Below, piece after piece: positions 8,843-17,053 of a stretch of 44,593 nucleotides of DNA. The notes under the pieces were generated by a model. It was not told where the DNA came from. It saw only the letters and a program-made list of their open reading frames with translations, and ran no database searches. Source of the stretch: Coriobacteriia bacterium. GTDB taxonomy: Bacteria > Actinomycetota > Coriobacteriia > Anaerosomatales > Kmv31. The translations under genes and the position numbers were made by a program. Every line of letters starts with the position of its first letter. Positions within the stretch are counted from its first letter, which is position 1. Where the stretch lies: NCBI GenBank assembly GCA_014859305.1, contig JACUUM010000013.1:1-44593 (forward strand). Direction: 5' to 3'.

Positions 8843-10220
8843 ATGAAGCCTCCTCGTTCTCTGCGAGGCGCCGCGCGATCACGCACAGCGCCAGGAACAG
8901 CCACAGGTACTCGAAGTACAGATAGTACTGGAACAGCGTCTGGACGAGCAGGGTGAGCACGCCGGCCAGCGCGAGGGTCTCCGGCATCGTCCACCCGCGC
9001 GTCCTTCGCCTCACGAACTGCCGCAGCGCCGCCCCTATGAGCAGGACCTCCGCGAACAGGCCCGCAAGACCCATCTCGGCCCACATCGCCAGGGGCAGCT
9101 GGTGGGGCCGCAGGACGCTGGCGTGCGAGCCGGGACGGCGGTACTGCACGTAGGCTCGCTCGTAGGCGTTGAGGCCTGTCCCCCACACCCAGTGTCGCTC
9201 GATGATGTCGACGGTGGACTCGAGCATGAGCGCCCGGGTCGCCACGGACCGGTCCGTCCCCACGTCCGTGATCGAGGCGAACCGCGCGACGATCGTCTCC
9301 GACGCGGAGGTGACCAGCAGCGCGCCGACGAGCGCCGTCACCACCGCAAGCGGGACGCGTCGCCGTCTCGGCGCGGTCAGGACGACCACGGCGATGCCCA
9401 CCAGCACGGCGACCCAGCCGGTGCGCGAGAGCGTGACCACGAGCGCCGCCGAGGAGAGCGCGAAGACGCCGAGCCACACGGAAGCGCGCCGCCCGCCCCG
9501 GGCGTGAACGGCCTCGGCGAGAGAGGCCACGATCACCACCGTCAGGAAGCCCGCGAGGTAGTTCGGGTCTTCGAAGAACCCGCTCACGCGGGTGACCTTG
9601 GTGCCGCCGACCTTGGCGACCACGCTCATGTTGCCTGGCGCGATCTCGGGGAAGCGGTACTGGAAGAGCACGAGCGCCGAGGTCGCCACCCCCGTGACTC
9701 CCACGGCGGCGAGCAGGCGCCTCACACCCGCGGAGTCCCGGACGACGTTGGCGTAGAGCAGCGTGAACAGCGCCAGGAAGACGAGCCGCACGAGCGACAC
9801 GGCGGTCCCGCCGGGGTTCAGCGAGTGGGGCAGCGACCACACGACCGCGGCCAGCAGCGCGAACACGCCGGCGTCCAGCGCGGAGAAGCGCAACCAGCGG
9901 CGCGGCTCGTGCCACACGCGGACCCCCCACGACACCAGCGAGAGCAGCAGCGCCAGGTGGAAGAGCGTGATCGTCACGGAGCCCTGGTAGACGCGCCCGG
10001 CGGCGTCGAGCGGGAGCGTGAGGGCGATCAGCGCCGGAGCGTACTCGACGCGCCAGACGACCACCCCGGCGATCGCCGCGGCGGCCAGCGCGACCGCGGC
10101 CGCCGCCGGAGAGAGCGCCCCGTTGGTGACGGCCACACCCCCCGCCGAGCCGAGCAGCAGCCCCGCGGCCGCCCAGGGGGCGATTCTCGGGGTCCGCACG
10201 CTCGATGCGGCCTCAGCCAC
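8835..10220 (-). CDS. O-antigen ligase/Wzy polymerase-like membrane protein
   Basis: A 461-residue protein with about ten to twelve hydrophobic helices. The large extracytoplasmic loop around residues 300-360 carries STRALMLESTVDII-like and HWVWGTGLNAYERAYVQY blocks and a following HASVLRPHQLPLAMWAEMG stretch, the Wzy_C/WaaL pattern (H-N-x-x-L-x-x-W-x-E-x-G type). Proteins of this family join lipid-linked repeat units or transfer polymer. With Wzx and Wzz in the same locus, polymerisation is the likelier job. The GTG at 10220 has GGAGGTG upstream and overlaps the stop of the preceding glycosyltransferase by 8 bases. Confidence 0.82.
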   Translation of the reverse strand: MAEAASSVRTPRIAPWAAAGLLLGSAGGVAVTNGALSPAAAAVALAAAAIAGVVVWRVEYAPALIALTLPLDAAGRVYQGSVTITLFHLALLLSLVSWGVRVWHEPRRWLRFSALDAGVFALLAAVVWSLPHSLNPGGTAVSLVRLVFLALFTLLYANVVRDSAGVRRLLAAVGVTGVATSALVLFQYRFPEIAPGNMSVVAKVGGTKVTRVSGFFEDPNYLAGFLTVVIVASLAEAVHARGGRRASVWLGVFALSSAALVVTLSRTGWVAVLVGIAVVVLTAPRRRRVPLAVVTALVGALLVTSASETIVARFASITDVGTDRSVATRALMLESTVDIIERHWVWGTGLNAYERAYVQYRRPGSHASVLRPHQLPLAMWAEMGLAGLFAEVLLIGAALRQFVRRRTRGWTMPETLALAGVLTLLVQTLFQYYLYFEYLWLFLALCVIARRLAENEEASYA

Positions 10221-11577
10221 CCGGTGACACCTCCGATCGTTCCTCCGCCGGACACCCGGCCAGCGAGTCGAGCACGGCGGCGACCTGCGCCGCCTGCCGT
10301 CCTCGCTCGAAGCGCGCGACCACCGCGAGGTCGGGCTCCGAGCGGATCCCGCCCGAGCGCTTCTCCTCGGCGAGCGACGCCACCGCCTCGGCGAGGGCCG
10401 GCGCGTCCCCCGGCCGGGTCACCCGGCCGGCTCCCGCCTCGTGCAGCAACCGGGCAGCCACGCCGTCGGCCGGCCCGACGAGCAGGACGGGCACTCCCAT
10501 CCCGACGTACTCGAAGAGCTTGCCTGTGTAGATGCCTTCCGCACCCGGACGTTGACCGACCGAGACCAGCGCGGCGTCGGCGGCGGCCACGACGCCGAGC
10601 GCCTCGGCGTGGGGCTTGAAGCCGTGGAAGCGCACGACCTCGCCGAGGCCGTGCCGCCGGACCAGCGCTTCGGCCTCCGCGGAGGGCGGGCCGACCACGT
10701 CGACCGCGAATCCCTCGCCGAGCCGGCCCCCCCGCAGGGCGAGCCCGAGTCCTTCGACGAGCGTCGCGGGATCCAGGGCGCGGTACAGGCGTCCCATGAA
10801 CGCGAGGCGCAGCGGCCCGGCACGGTCCGGGGCGCGCGGGGGGAGGTCCTCGGGGTCGAACCCGTTGGGCACCACGAGTACGCGCCGCGCGCCCAGCGAG
10901 CGGGCCTCCTCGGCGATCACCTCGGAGACGGCCGTGACGGCGTCGGCGGCCGCCAGTGTCGCGCGCTCCAGCGCCTGGGAGCGGTGCGCGTGCCACGCGG
11001 TGGGCCAGCGCACGCTGGGGTTGACGAGCCACGCGTCGCGCATGTCCGCCACGAAGGGCACGCTCAGGGCGCGTCCGGCGGAAGCGGCGGCGGCCACGCC
11101 CGAGTACGGCGGGCCGGAGGCCAGCACCGCGTCGAAGGGCTCCTCGGCGTGCAGGCGGCGCGCGGCCGCCTCGACGCCGGCCGCCCAGCGCACCGCCGTG
11201 TCCGGCACGGCGACCCACCGCGCCAGCCGCGTGCTCAGCGGCACGCCACTCGCCGAGGACGCGGAGCCGGAGGTGCGCCGCCCCTGCTCCGACGCGCCGC
11301 GCCTGCGCACCAGCCGCTTGACCGGCGAGATGGCTCGCGCGACGCCCGCTCCCACGTCCCGGGCCGGCAGCCGGACCACCCGGGCCTCACTCACGTCGGC
11401 CAGCAGCGTCTCGTCGCGGGGCCGCCCCTCGATGGGCTCGGCGGCGACCACGGTGACGCGCCACCCGTGCCGGGGCAGGTGCTTGGCGAGTTTCGCGAGG
11501 CGCTGGACGCCCCCTCCGGCGGACGGAGGGAACTCGTAGGTGACGAGGAGGAGTCTCCTCGGCGTGGAGGGGCTCAT
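10213..11577 (-). CDS. Glycosyltransferase family 4 protein
   Basis: A GT4 enzyme of 454 residues. It opens LLLVTYEFPPSAGGGVQRLAK, a common GT4 start, has DAVLASGPPYS, FVADMRDAW and VVPNGFDPEDL in the acceptor half, and LRLAFMGRLY, VRFHGFKPHAEAL and GIYTGKLFEYVGMGVPVLLV in the donor half. Two ATGs compete: 11586 and 11577. Neither has a Shine-Dalgarno. A TTGTAC-N16-TATAGT promoter ends one base before 11586, which would put the transcript start near 11580, so the ATG at 11577 with an almost absent leader is preferred. It heads the five-gene minus-strand run down to 5650. Confidence 0.85.
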   Translation of the reverse strand: MSPSTPRRLLLVTYEFPPSAGGGVQRLAKLAKHLPRHGWRVTVVAAEPIEGRPRDETLLADVSEARVVRLPARDVGAGVARAISPVKRLVRRRGASEQGRRTSGSASSASGVPLSTRLARWVAVPDTAVRWAAGVEAAARRLHAEEPFDAVLASGPPYSGVAAAASAGRALSVPFVADMRDAWLVNPSVRWPTAWHAHRSQALERATLAAADAVTAVSEVIAEEARSLGARRVLVVPNGFDPEDLPPRAPDRAGPLRLAFMGRLYRALDPATLVEGLGLALRGGRLGEGFAVDVVGPPSAEAEALVRRHGLGEVVRFHGFKPHAEALGVVAAADAALVSVGQRPGAEGIYTGKLFEYVGMGVPVLLVGPADGVAARLLHEAGAGRVTRPGDAPALAEAVASLAEEKRSGGIRSEPDLAVVARFERGRQAAQVAAVLDSLAGCPAEERSEVSPGG

Positions 11578-11586
11578 GCTGGCCAT

Positions 11587-11614
11587 ACTATAATCGCTTG
11601 TCGCGCCGGTACAA
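11587..11614 (-). promoter_or_regulatory. Promoter of the minus-strand glycosyltransferase/Wzy/Wzz run
   Basis: On the minus strand TTGTAC (11614-11609), a 16-base spacer and TATAGT (11592-11587) form a sigma70-type promoter. The predicted start, about 7 bases further, is only 3 bases before the ATG at 11577, giving a nearly leaderless mRNA. Its -10 overlaps the plus-strand TATAAT of the divergent gene. Confidence 0.5.
11589..11594 (+). promoter_or_regulatory. -10 box of the divergent plus-strand glycosyltransferase
   Basis: A perfect TATAAT lies 51 bases upstream of the GTG at 11645. No good -35 is seen. It shares four bases with the opposite-strand -10, so polymerase binding for the two directions should exclude each other. 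Confidence 0.45.
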
Positions 11615-11644
11615 GGCGCACCCGCTCCCCGACGAGAGGCCAGC

Positions 11645-12799
11645 GTGGACCAGCAGCCCCGATCGACCGCGGCACTCGCCGCCTCGGAGCCCGTGCGCCG
11701 CACCGGAGTCTGCGTCCGCGTGAACAACGCCTACACGCACGACCTGCGGGTGCGCCGCGAGGCCGAGACGCTCGCCGCGGGCGGCTACGACGTCGTGGTG
11801 GTAGCCGACGCCGGGGCCGGCCTGCCCTCCGAGGAGACCGCGGGCGGCGTGCGCGTGCGGCGCGTCGGCAGGACGAGCCGCATCCCGTTCGCGAGCCTGG
11901 TGCGCCCGCTGGCCGAGGAGGGTGCGGACGTCTACCACGCCCACGACGTCGACTCGCTGCTGCCCTGCTTCCTCGCCGCGCGCCGCGCAGGCGCCAAGCT
12001 CGTCTACGACTCGCACGAGCTGTGGAGCGGGCACGCCCGCGACAAGGTGCACGCCAAGCGCCGCGCGCTGGTCGCGCTCGAGGGTCCGCTGTTGCGCCGT
12101 GCGGACGCGCTGCTGACCGCATCGCCCGCCTACACGGAGGAGATCGTGCGGCGCTACGGCTACGAAGGGCCGGCCGAGACGCTGCTCAACGCGCCGCGCC
12201 ACTTCCCCGACGAGGAGCTTGCGGCCGCCTGGGCCGAGCGCGACGCGTCCGAGGAGGTACGCATCCGCTACGTGGGCGTCTTCCAGCACGGGCGCGGGGC
12301 GGTGCCGCTCATCGCCTCGCTCGCGCACCTGCCCGTCGACCACGTCGTCGAGCTCATAGGCCCCATCCCGCAGCCCGACTACGAGACGGCGATACGCGAG
12401 GCGGCGGCGCCCTTCGGCGATCGCGTGCGGTTCCTCGGCGTGATCCCTCCCGAGGAGATCGTGCCGGCGCTGGCCGCGGCGCACGTCTCGGCGGTGACGA
12501 TCGAGCCCCACTCGCTGTCCTACCGCCTGACGGCGCCCAACAAGCTCTTCGACTCGTTCATGGCCGGCACGCCGGTGGTCGCCTCGGAGATGCCGACGAT
12601 CTCGCGCTTCGTGCGTGAGACGGGCGCCGGAGTGCTGGCCGACGTGACCGACCCCGCGGACATCGCGCGCGCCGTGCTCGCCGTGCTTGCTCGCGCCGCA
12701 GGGTACGCCCGCGCGGCCCGCGCGGCGGCCCTGCGCTACAACTGGGAGACCGAGCGGGAGAAGCTCCTCGGCTTGTACGAGCGGCTCACGGGAGCCTAG
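11645..12799 (+). CDS. Glycosyltransferase, GT4-like
   Basis: A 384-residue GT-B glycosyltransferase, the only gene of the first plus-strand island. Blocks include VYHAHDVDSLLPCF, LVYDSHELWSGH, LLTASPAYTEEIVRRYG, VRIRYVGVFQHGRG, VRFLGVIPPEEIVPAL and LTAPNKLFDSFMAGTPVVAS, the last being the donor-binding region. It is related in style to the glycosyltransferase at 5650-6834 (HDLD/HDVD and MHELY/SHELW blocks). The GTG at 11645 follows GACGAGAGG. It is transcribed divergently from the Wzy/Wzz run and converges with the BNR_4-CWB2 gene, only 4 bases separating the two stops. Confidence 0.85.
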   Translation: MDQQPRSTAALAASEPVRRTGVCVRVNNAYTHDLRVRREAETLAAGGYDVVVVADAGAGLPSEETAGGVRVRRVGRTSRIPFASLVRPLAEEGADVYHAHDVDSLLPCFLAARRAGAKLVYDSHELWSGHARDKVHAKRRALVALEGPLLRRADALLTASPAYTEEIVRRYGYEGPAETLLNAPRHFPDEELAAAWAERDASEEVRIRYVGVFQHGRGAVPLIASLAHLPVDHVVELIGPIPQPDYETAIREAAAPFGDRVRFLGVIPPEEIVPALAAAHVSAVTIEPHSLSYRLTAPNKLFDSFMAGTPVVASEMPTISRFVRETGAGVLADVTDPADIARAVLAVLARAAGYARAARAAALRYNWETEREKLLGLYERLTGA

Positions 12800-12803
12800 G
12801 GGC

Positions 12804-15242
12804 CTACTGCGGCGCCGGCGGCGCCGGCAGCAGGCTCATGAGGCGGTTCATCACCTGCGCGGAGACCGCCGGCTCGCCGCCGAGGACGAAGACGTCCAGC
12901 ACCTCGTGCGCGTTGTCCGCGACCCACCGCTCGGTCGAGGCCGGCAGCGTGCCGAACCGCGGGTTGAGGTCGCGCGAGGTGATGAGCATCGTGGCGCGGA
13001 AGCGGGCCGCCATCACGCCTCCGGCCAGCCCGTCCGGGAAGTCCTCGCCCGAGGCCAGAACGAAGCGCTCGGACTCCAGCACCCTCTCCGACTGGGCGTA
13101 CCGGGCGATCTCCAGGGCCGTGTCGTAGCGGGTCGGACCGCCCTTGCGCAGCGGGGCCGAGCCGGTCAGGTTCGCCACCTGGCCCGCGACGGCCGACGAG
13201 ACGGCCGCCTCGCTGCCCACTACCAGCGACCCGGCTGGCTTCAGCGCCGCGATCGCGTCACGGGAGGCCGAGGGCAGGGAGTCCTGCCTCGTGAGCAGGA
13301 TCGGCCAGGCCTTTCGCGCCGCGAGCGGAGAGACGACGAGCGCGTCGGGGAAGGTCACGCCCGAGGCGATCACGACCCGCGTCGGCCGCTCGCCGCCGCG
13401 GCGCGCCTTCAGCTTCGAGGCGATGCTCCTGGACGTGGCGTACCTGTCGGGGCCGGCGATCCTCTCGACGCTCACCTTGCTCTTGGCACGCAGTGCGTCC
13501 TCCACCTTCCTGGACACGGCGGCCTCTCCGCCGAGGATGAACACCTTCCTCGCGATGCTCTGAGTGGCCTCGGGACTCCCCGCCCGGGAGAAGAGTCGGT
13601 CGATCTCCGCCGAGACCGAGGCGTCCAGGCGATCCTTGCTCACCAGGAGCAGGGGCGCCTGGTACGCGTGGGCGAGCGGCCCACCGCACAGCACGTCGGG
13701 GAAGTCCGACTTGGACGCCACGAACACGGCCGACGTGCGCTTGCCCGCCTCGTAGGTCTGGCTCCCGTTGGGGAAGGCCCGCCTGGAGACCGCGACGGCG
13801 GTCTCGACCCTGTTCGGGCCGGCGAGCCGCCACGCGTCGGGCGTGAACTCCCTTCCGAGGAAGCCGCTCTCCCCCCACAGGAAGACCTTGTGGATGAAGT
13901 TGGCGCCGTCGTTGTTCCACTCGGCGAACATCAGGCGCGCATCGGGGTGGGGAGGTCCGCCGCCTGCCGTTCGCACGATCTGGGGATCGTTGTACCGCGA
14001 CGAGGCGTCCGGCGATCGCTTCACGGGCCCCTTCAGAGACCACTCACCGCCGGCCCCGAGTTCCCACTCCTCGATGTCCCCTCCGCGCGCGGCGTTCGTC
14101 GCCCCGGGCAGCGCCTGCGGGTCCGGCACGCCTCCGGTCGTGAGGTAGGCGACGGTCCTGCCGCCCGAGACGTCCAGGTCCCCCGCATCGAAGAAATCGT
14201 CGGTCCCGGTGATGCGCTCGGGCTCCGCGGGGAACGTCGTCTCGACCGAACTCGTCCCTTCGATCGTGCGCCCCTCGATGTAGCGCCAGTCGTACCTGTC
14301 GCCGCCGGGGAGCGGACGCTCGGCGAGGAACAGGATGTGCGGCGCGCCCTCGTCGTCGGCGCGCACGACCATCTGGTTCACGCCCGCGCCCTGCGAGTCC
14401 CACACCTTGCAGCGCTCGTCCAGGCCCGGCGTGCCGTCCGGATACGTCTTCTTGAGCCCCTCGCGGGGCAGCTCCTGCCCTTCGAGGTCGACCCACCGCC
14501 CGTCCGGGTCCCGCCGCATGTAGTAGAGGTCGTACCGGGTGGACATGTCGGGGCTGCCGATGTCGCGCCAGTGGAACGCGCAGTGGACGGTACGGCCGTC
14601 GGGGCCGAGGCTGAAGTTCGCGTACCAGGCGTCCATGCCCGGGCGCACCTCGATCACGTACCTGGGACCCGTCCAGCCGCCGTCCCCCGCCCGCTCGAGA
14701 ACCGCCCACGCGCCGTCGTACGCCTTGTTGCTGGTGCGCACCCGGTAGAACAGCATCAGCTTGTCGCCGACGAGCAGCGGCTGCGGGTAGGTCCCTTGAC
14801 GCTTGGTCGTCCCGGTGGCGACGTCGACCGCCGCTGTCCAGCCCTGCGACACGGTGTTGGGCTCGAGGGACCTCACGTGCTTGATGTTGGAGTTGTGGGC
14901 GCCGTAGAAGACGTGCACGTAGCCCTCGGCGTCGAGCGCGATCGAGGGCCCGCCGTGGAAGTCCTGGATGAGCGGGTTGTCGCCCACGCGGAACGGGCCC
15001 TCCCACGCCTGGTCCTCGTGGTCGTAGGCGGCGACGTAGGGGTCCAGGCCGAAGCCCTGGTAGGCCACGTAGGTCTTCTCGGCCGCAGCGTCGTAGACCG
15101 CTTCGGGGTGGATGACCATGGCCTCGTAGGCCGCGTTGCCGGACGCCTCCCGCTCGAAGTAGGGAGCGGTCAGGGAGAAGGCGGCGGGCAGGGGGGTGGA
15201 CAGCGTCGCGAGCGCGACGGCGAACGCCAGGACTCTCCTCAT
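12804..15242 (-). CDS. Secreted BNR_4-type sugar-binding/hydrolase protein with three CWB2 repeats
   Basis: An 812-residue exported protein. Residues 1-23 are a signal peptide. Residues about 35-450 look like a BNR_4 propeller: HPEAVYDAAAEKTYVAYQGF, DFHGGPSIALDAEGYVHVFY with the following GAHNS, then a calcium- or sugar-site-like NFSLGPDGRTVHCAFHWRD, and RYNDPQIV. BNR_4 proteins include putative sialidases and relatives of polysaccharide lyases. About residues 470-812 are three CWB2 repeats (AGPNRVETA, AGPDRYATS and GGPTRYDTA, with SDFPDVL, VTFPDAL and EDFPDGL), ending in a Pro-rich tail. The ATG at 15242 follows AAGGGTG. Likely a wall-attached protein that binds or cleaves the local polysaccharide; the substrate is unknown. 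Confidence 0.82.
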   Translation of the reverse strand: MRRVLAFAVALATLSTPLPAAFSLTAPYFEREASGNAAYEAMVIHPEAVYDAAAEKTYVAYQGFGLDPYVAAYDHEDQAWEGPFRVGDNPLIQDFHGGPSIALDAEGYVHVFYGAHNSNIKHVRSLEPNTVSQGWTAAVDVATGTTKRQGTYPQPLLVGDKLMLFYRVRTSNKAYDGAWAVLERAGDGGWTGPRYVIEVRPGMDAWYANFSLGPDGRTVHCAFHWRDIGSPDMSTRYDLYYMRRDPDGRWVDLEGQELPREGLKKTYPDGTPGLDERCKVWDSQGAGVNQMVVRADDEGAPHILFLAERPLPGGDRYDWRYIEGRTIEGTSSVETTFPAEPERITGTDDFFDAGDLDVSGGRTVAYLTTGGVPDPQALPGATNAARGGDIEEWELGAGGEWSLKGPVKRSPDASSRYNDPQIVRTAGGGPPHPDARLMFAEWNNDGANFIHKVFLWGESGFLGREFTPDAWRLAGPNRVETAVAVSRRAFPNGSQTYEAGKRTSAVFVASKSDFPDVLCGGPLAHAYQAPLLLVSKDRLDASVSAEIDRLFSRAGSPEATQSIARKVFILGGEAAVSRKVEDALRAKSKVSVERIAGPDRYATSRSIASKLKARRGGERPTRVVIASGVTFPDALVVSPLAARKAWPILLTRQDSLPSASRDAIAALKPAGSLVVGSEAAVSSAVAGQVANLTGSAPLRKGGPTRYDTALEIARYAQSERVLESERFVLASGEDFPDGLAGGVMAARFRATMLITSRDLNPRFGTLPASTERWVADNAHEVLDVFVLGGEPAVSAQVMNRLMSLLPAPPAPQ

Positions 15243-15276
15243 GGGCACCCTTGCGGTCGGGGGCGGGCCGCGAGCC

Positions 15277-15282
15277 ATTGTA
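15277..15282 (-). promoter_or_regulatory. Candidate -10 box for the BNR_4-CWB2 gene
   Basis: The minus strand reads TACAAT, 35 bases before the ATG at 15242. The -35 at the right distance (TAGGGA) is poor, so confidence is limited. Confidence 0.35.
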
Positions 15283-15309
15283 ACATCGCTCCAGGCGCTC
15301 CCTAGCAGG

Positions 15310-15338
15310 TTCGCTGCCACTGCGGCATCGTATAGACT
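15310..15338 (+). promoter_or_regulatory. Candidate promoter of the flippase gene
   Basis: TTCGCT (15310-15315), 17 bases and TAGACT (15333-15338) lie in the 160-base divergent gap. Both boxes are imperfect. The expected start is near 15345, about 75 bases before the preferred GTG. Confidence 0.3.
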
Positions 15339-15420
15339 GCCGGGGGCGGCAGGCCCGGAAGCGTAACGGTTCGCCGTCGGGGGAGCGTGCGATCCTCCCC
15401 CCGTGTCAGGATCGGGACCC

Positions 15421-16938
15421 GTGCTGAAAGACATCCTCAAAGGCGCCGGGACGGACGCCGCCAAGTACTTCCCCGTCAGGCTCGTGCCGGCGCTGACGTC
15501 GCTGGTCACGGTGCCCGTCTTCACGCGTCTGATCGGCCGCGCGGACTACGGCGACTTCTACCTCGTCTCCTCGGCCACGACCTTCGCGGCGACCTTCGCG
15601 ACGGCGTGGATCACCGGCTCGGCGGTGCGCTTCTACTGGCCCTACGAGAAGCAGGGCCGCGAGGACGACTACGTGGCGACGACCCTGTGGTCCTCCATCG
15701 CCTCGCTCGCGGTCGTGTCGGCCCTGCTGGGCGCCGGCGCGCTGGTGTTCGCCGGCGACATCCCCCCAAGCGTCGCCCGCCTCATCCCGGTAGGCATCGC
15801 CGGGCTCGCCTTCAACTACCTGTTCAACGTGCTCCTGCAGGTCCTGCGCGCATCGAACCGCTCGACGGCGTTCGCGACGCTCTCCGTGGCCGGCACCGTC
15901 GTCGCGACCGCGTTCTCGGTGTCCTTCGTCGCGGGGCCGAGGTGGGGCTCGTACGGCATCCTGCTGGGCGTGCTGCTCGGACACGCCGTGCTCATCCCGT
16001 TCTGCCTCCGGGAGGTCCGCAAGGAGGGGAAGCTCTCGCCGAGACACGTGCGCCGCGACGTGTTCGACGAGTTCCTGCGCTACGGCATCCCGATGGTGCC
16101 GGCCGCCGTCTCCGCCTGGATGCTGGTGATGTCCGACCGCTACGTCATCGGGTTCCTTCGCGGCACGGCCGAGGTGGGCATGTACTCGGTCGCCTACGGC
16201 CTCGGCGAGAAGGTCATGCAGCTCGTCATGATGCCCGCGGTCATCACGATGGCCCCGGTCATGGTGCAGACCTTCGAGAAGCGGGGGCAGCACGTCGCGC
16301 AGCGCGTGCAGACCCAGTTCACCCGCTACTTCTCGATGGCGACGTTCCCCCTCCTGTTCGGGCTGGCGGGCGCGGCCCGCGACTTCATGGGGATCTTCAC
16401 CGGCGAGGCGTACCGGGCGGCCTACCCCATCCTCCCGATCGTGGCCGCCGGGGTGATGTGCTACGGGCTCGTGCAGATAGCGGGGAACGGCATCGCGCTG
16501 CACAAGCGCTCGACGATCATCATGTCCAACACGCTGGCGGCGGCCGCGTTCAACCTCGGAGCGAACCTGGTCCTCGTGCCGGTCTTCGGCTACATGGCGG
16601 CGGCCTACACGACACTCGCCTCCTACGTCGCCCTGCTCGCCCTGACCTGGGTGCGCAGCAGGCCCTACATGTCGTGGGACATCCCCTGGCTCGACCTCGG
16701 CCGCATCACGGCCGCCGGGCTCGCGATGTGGGGCGCGATCGCGGTGACCGCGGCGCTGCTGCCCGCCAACATCGCGGTCCTCGCACTCGAAGCGGTGGTG
16801 GGCATCGCCGCCTACGTCGCCGCGCTGCTGGGCCTGCGCGCGCTGCGCGACGACGAGCGCGAGTTCGTCGCGGAGCTCGCGGGGAAGGCCGCGAGCCGCC
16901 TGGGGTTCCGCCGGGCGACCGAGGGTGCGGGGCCGTGA
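15421..16938 (+). CDS. Wzx-type polysaccharide flippase
   Basis: A membrane protein of about 505 residues with some twelve to fourteen hydrophobic helices and the oligosaccharide-flippase opening (KDILKGAGTDAAKYFPVRLV, then VTVPVFTRLIGRADYGDFYL). Charged residues inside helices and the central SDRYVIGFLRGTAEVGMYSV block are typical of the MATE-like Wzx/RfbX family that moves undecaprenyl-linked repeat units across the membrane. The start is uncertain: GTG at 15421 has AGGA about ten bases before it; GTG at 15403 is in frame but its GGGGAG is too far away. It opens the second plus-strand island and is followed by ugd and a glycosyltransferase. Confidence 0.87.
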   Translation: MLKDILKGAGTDAAKYFPVRLVPALTSLVTVPVFTRLIGRADYGDFYLVSSATTFAATFATAWITGSAVRFYWPYEKQGREDDYVATTLWSSIASLAVVSALLGAGALVFAGDIPPSVARLIPVGIAGLAFNYLFNVLLQVLRASNRSTAFATLSVAGTVVATAFSVSFVAGPRWGSYGILLGVLLGHAVLIPFCLREVRKEGKLSPRHVRRDVFDEFLRYGIPMVPAAVSAWMLVMSDRYVIGFLRGTAEVGMYSVAYGLGEKVMQLVMMPAVITMAPVMVQTFEKRGQHVAQRVQTQFTRYFSMATFPLLFGLAGAARDFMGIFTGEAYRAAYPILPIVAAGVMCYGLVQIAGNGIALHKRSTIIMSNTLAAAAFNLGANLVLVPVFGYMAAAYTTLASYVALLALTWVRSRPYMSWDIPWLDLGRITAAGLAMWGAIAVTAALLPANIAVLALEAVVGIAAYVAALLGLRALRDDEREFVAELAGKAASRLGFRRATEGAGP

Positions 16939-16999
16939 CGGCACGCGGCGGGCGGGCCGCTGGAGAGCGCTTGGGAGCGCCGGAGCGCGATCCCGGATG

Positions 17000-17008
17000 T
17001 GATACCCT
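17000..17008 (+). promoter_or_regulatory. Candidate extended -10 for ugd
   Basis: TGATACCCT reads as an extended -10 (TGn plus TACCCT), 46 bases before the TTG of ugd and inside the 115-base gap after the flippase gene. No -35 is evident. Confidence 0.3.
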
Positions 17009-17053
17009 GACCCGGCGGCGCGACCCCGGCGGCCGAGTGGACGAGGAGGAGCA

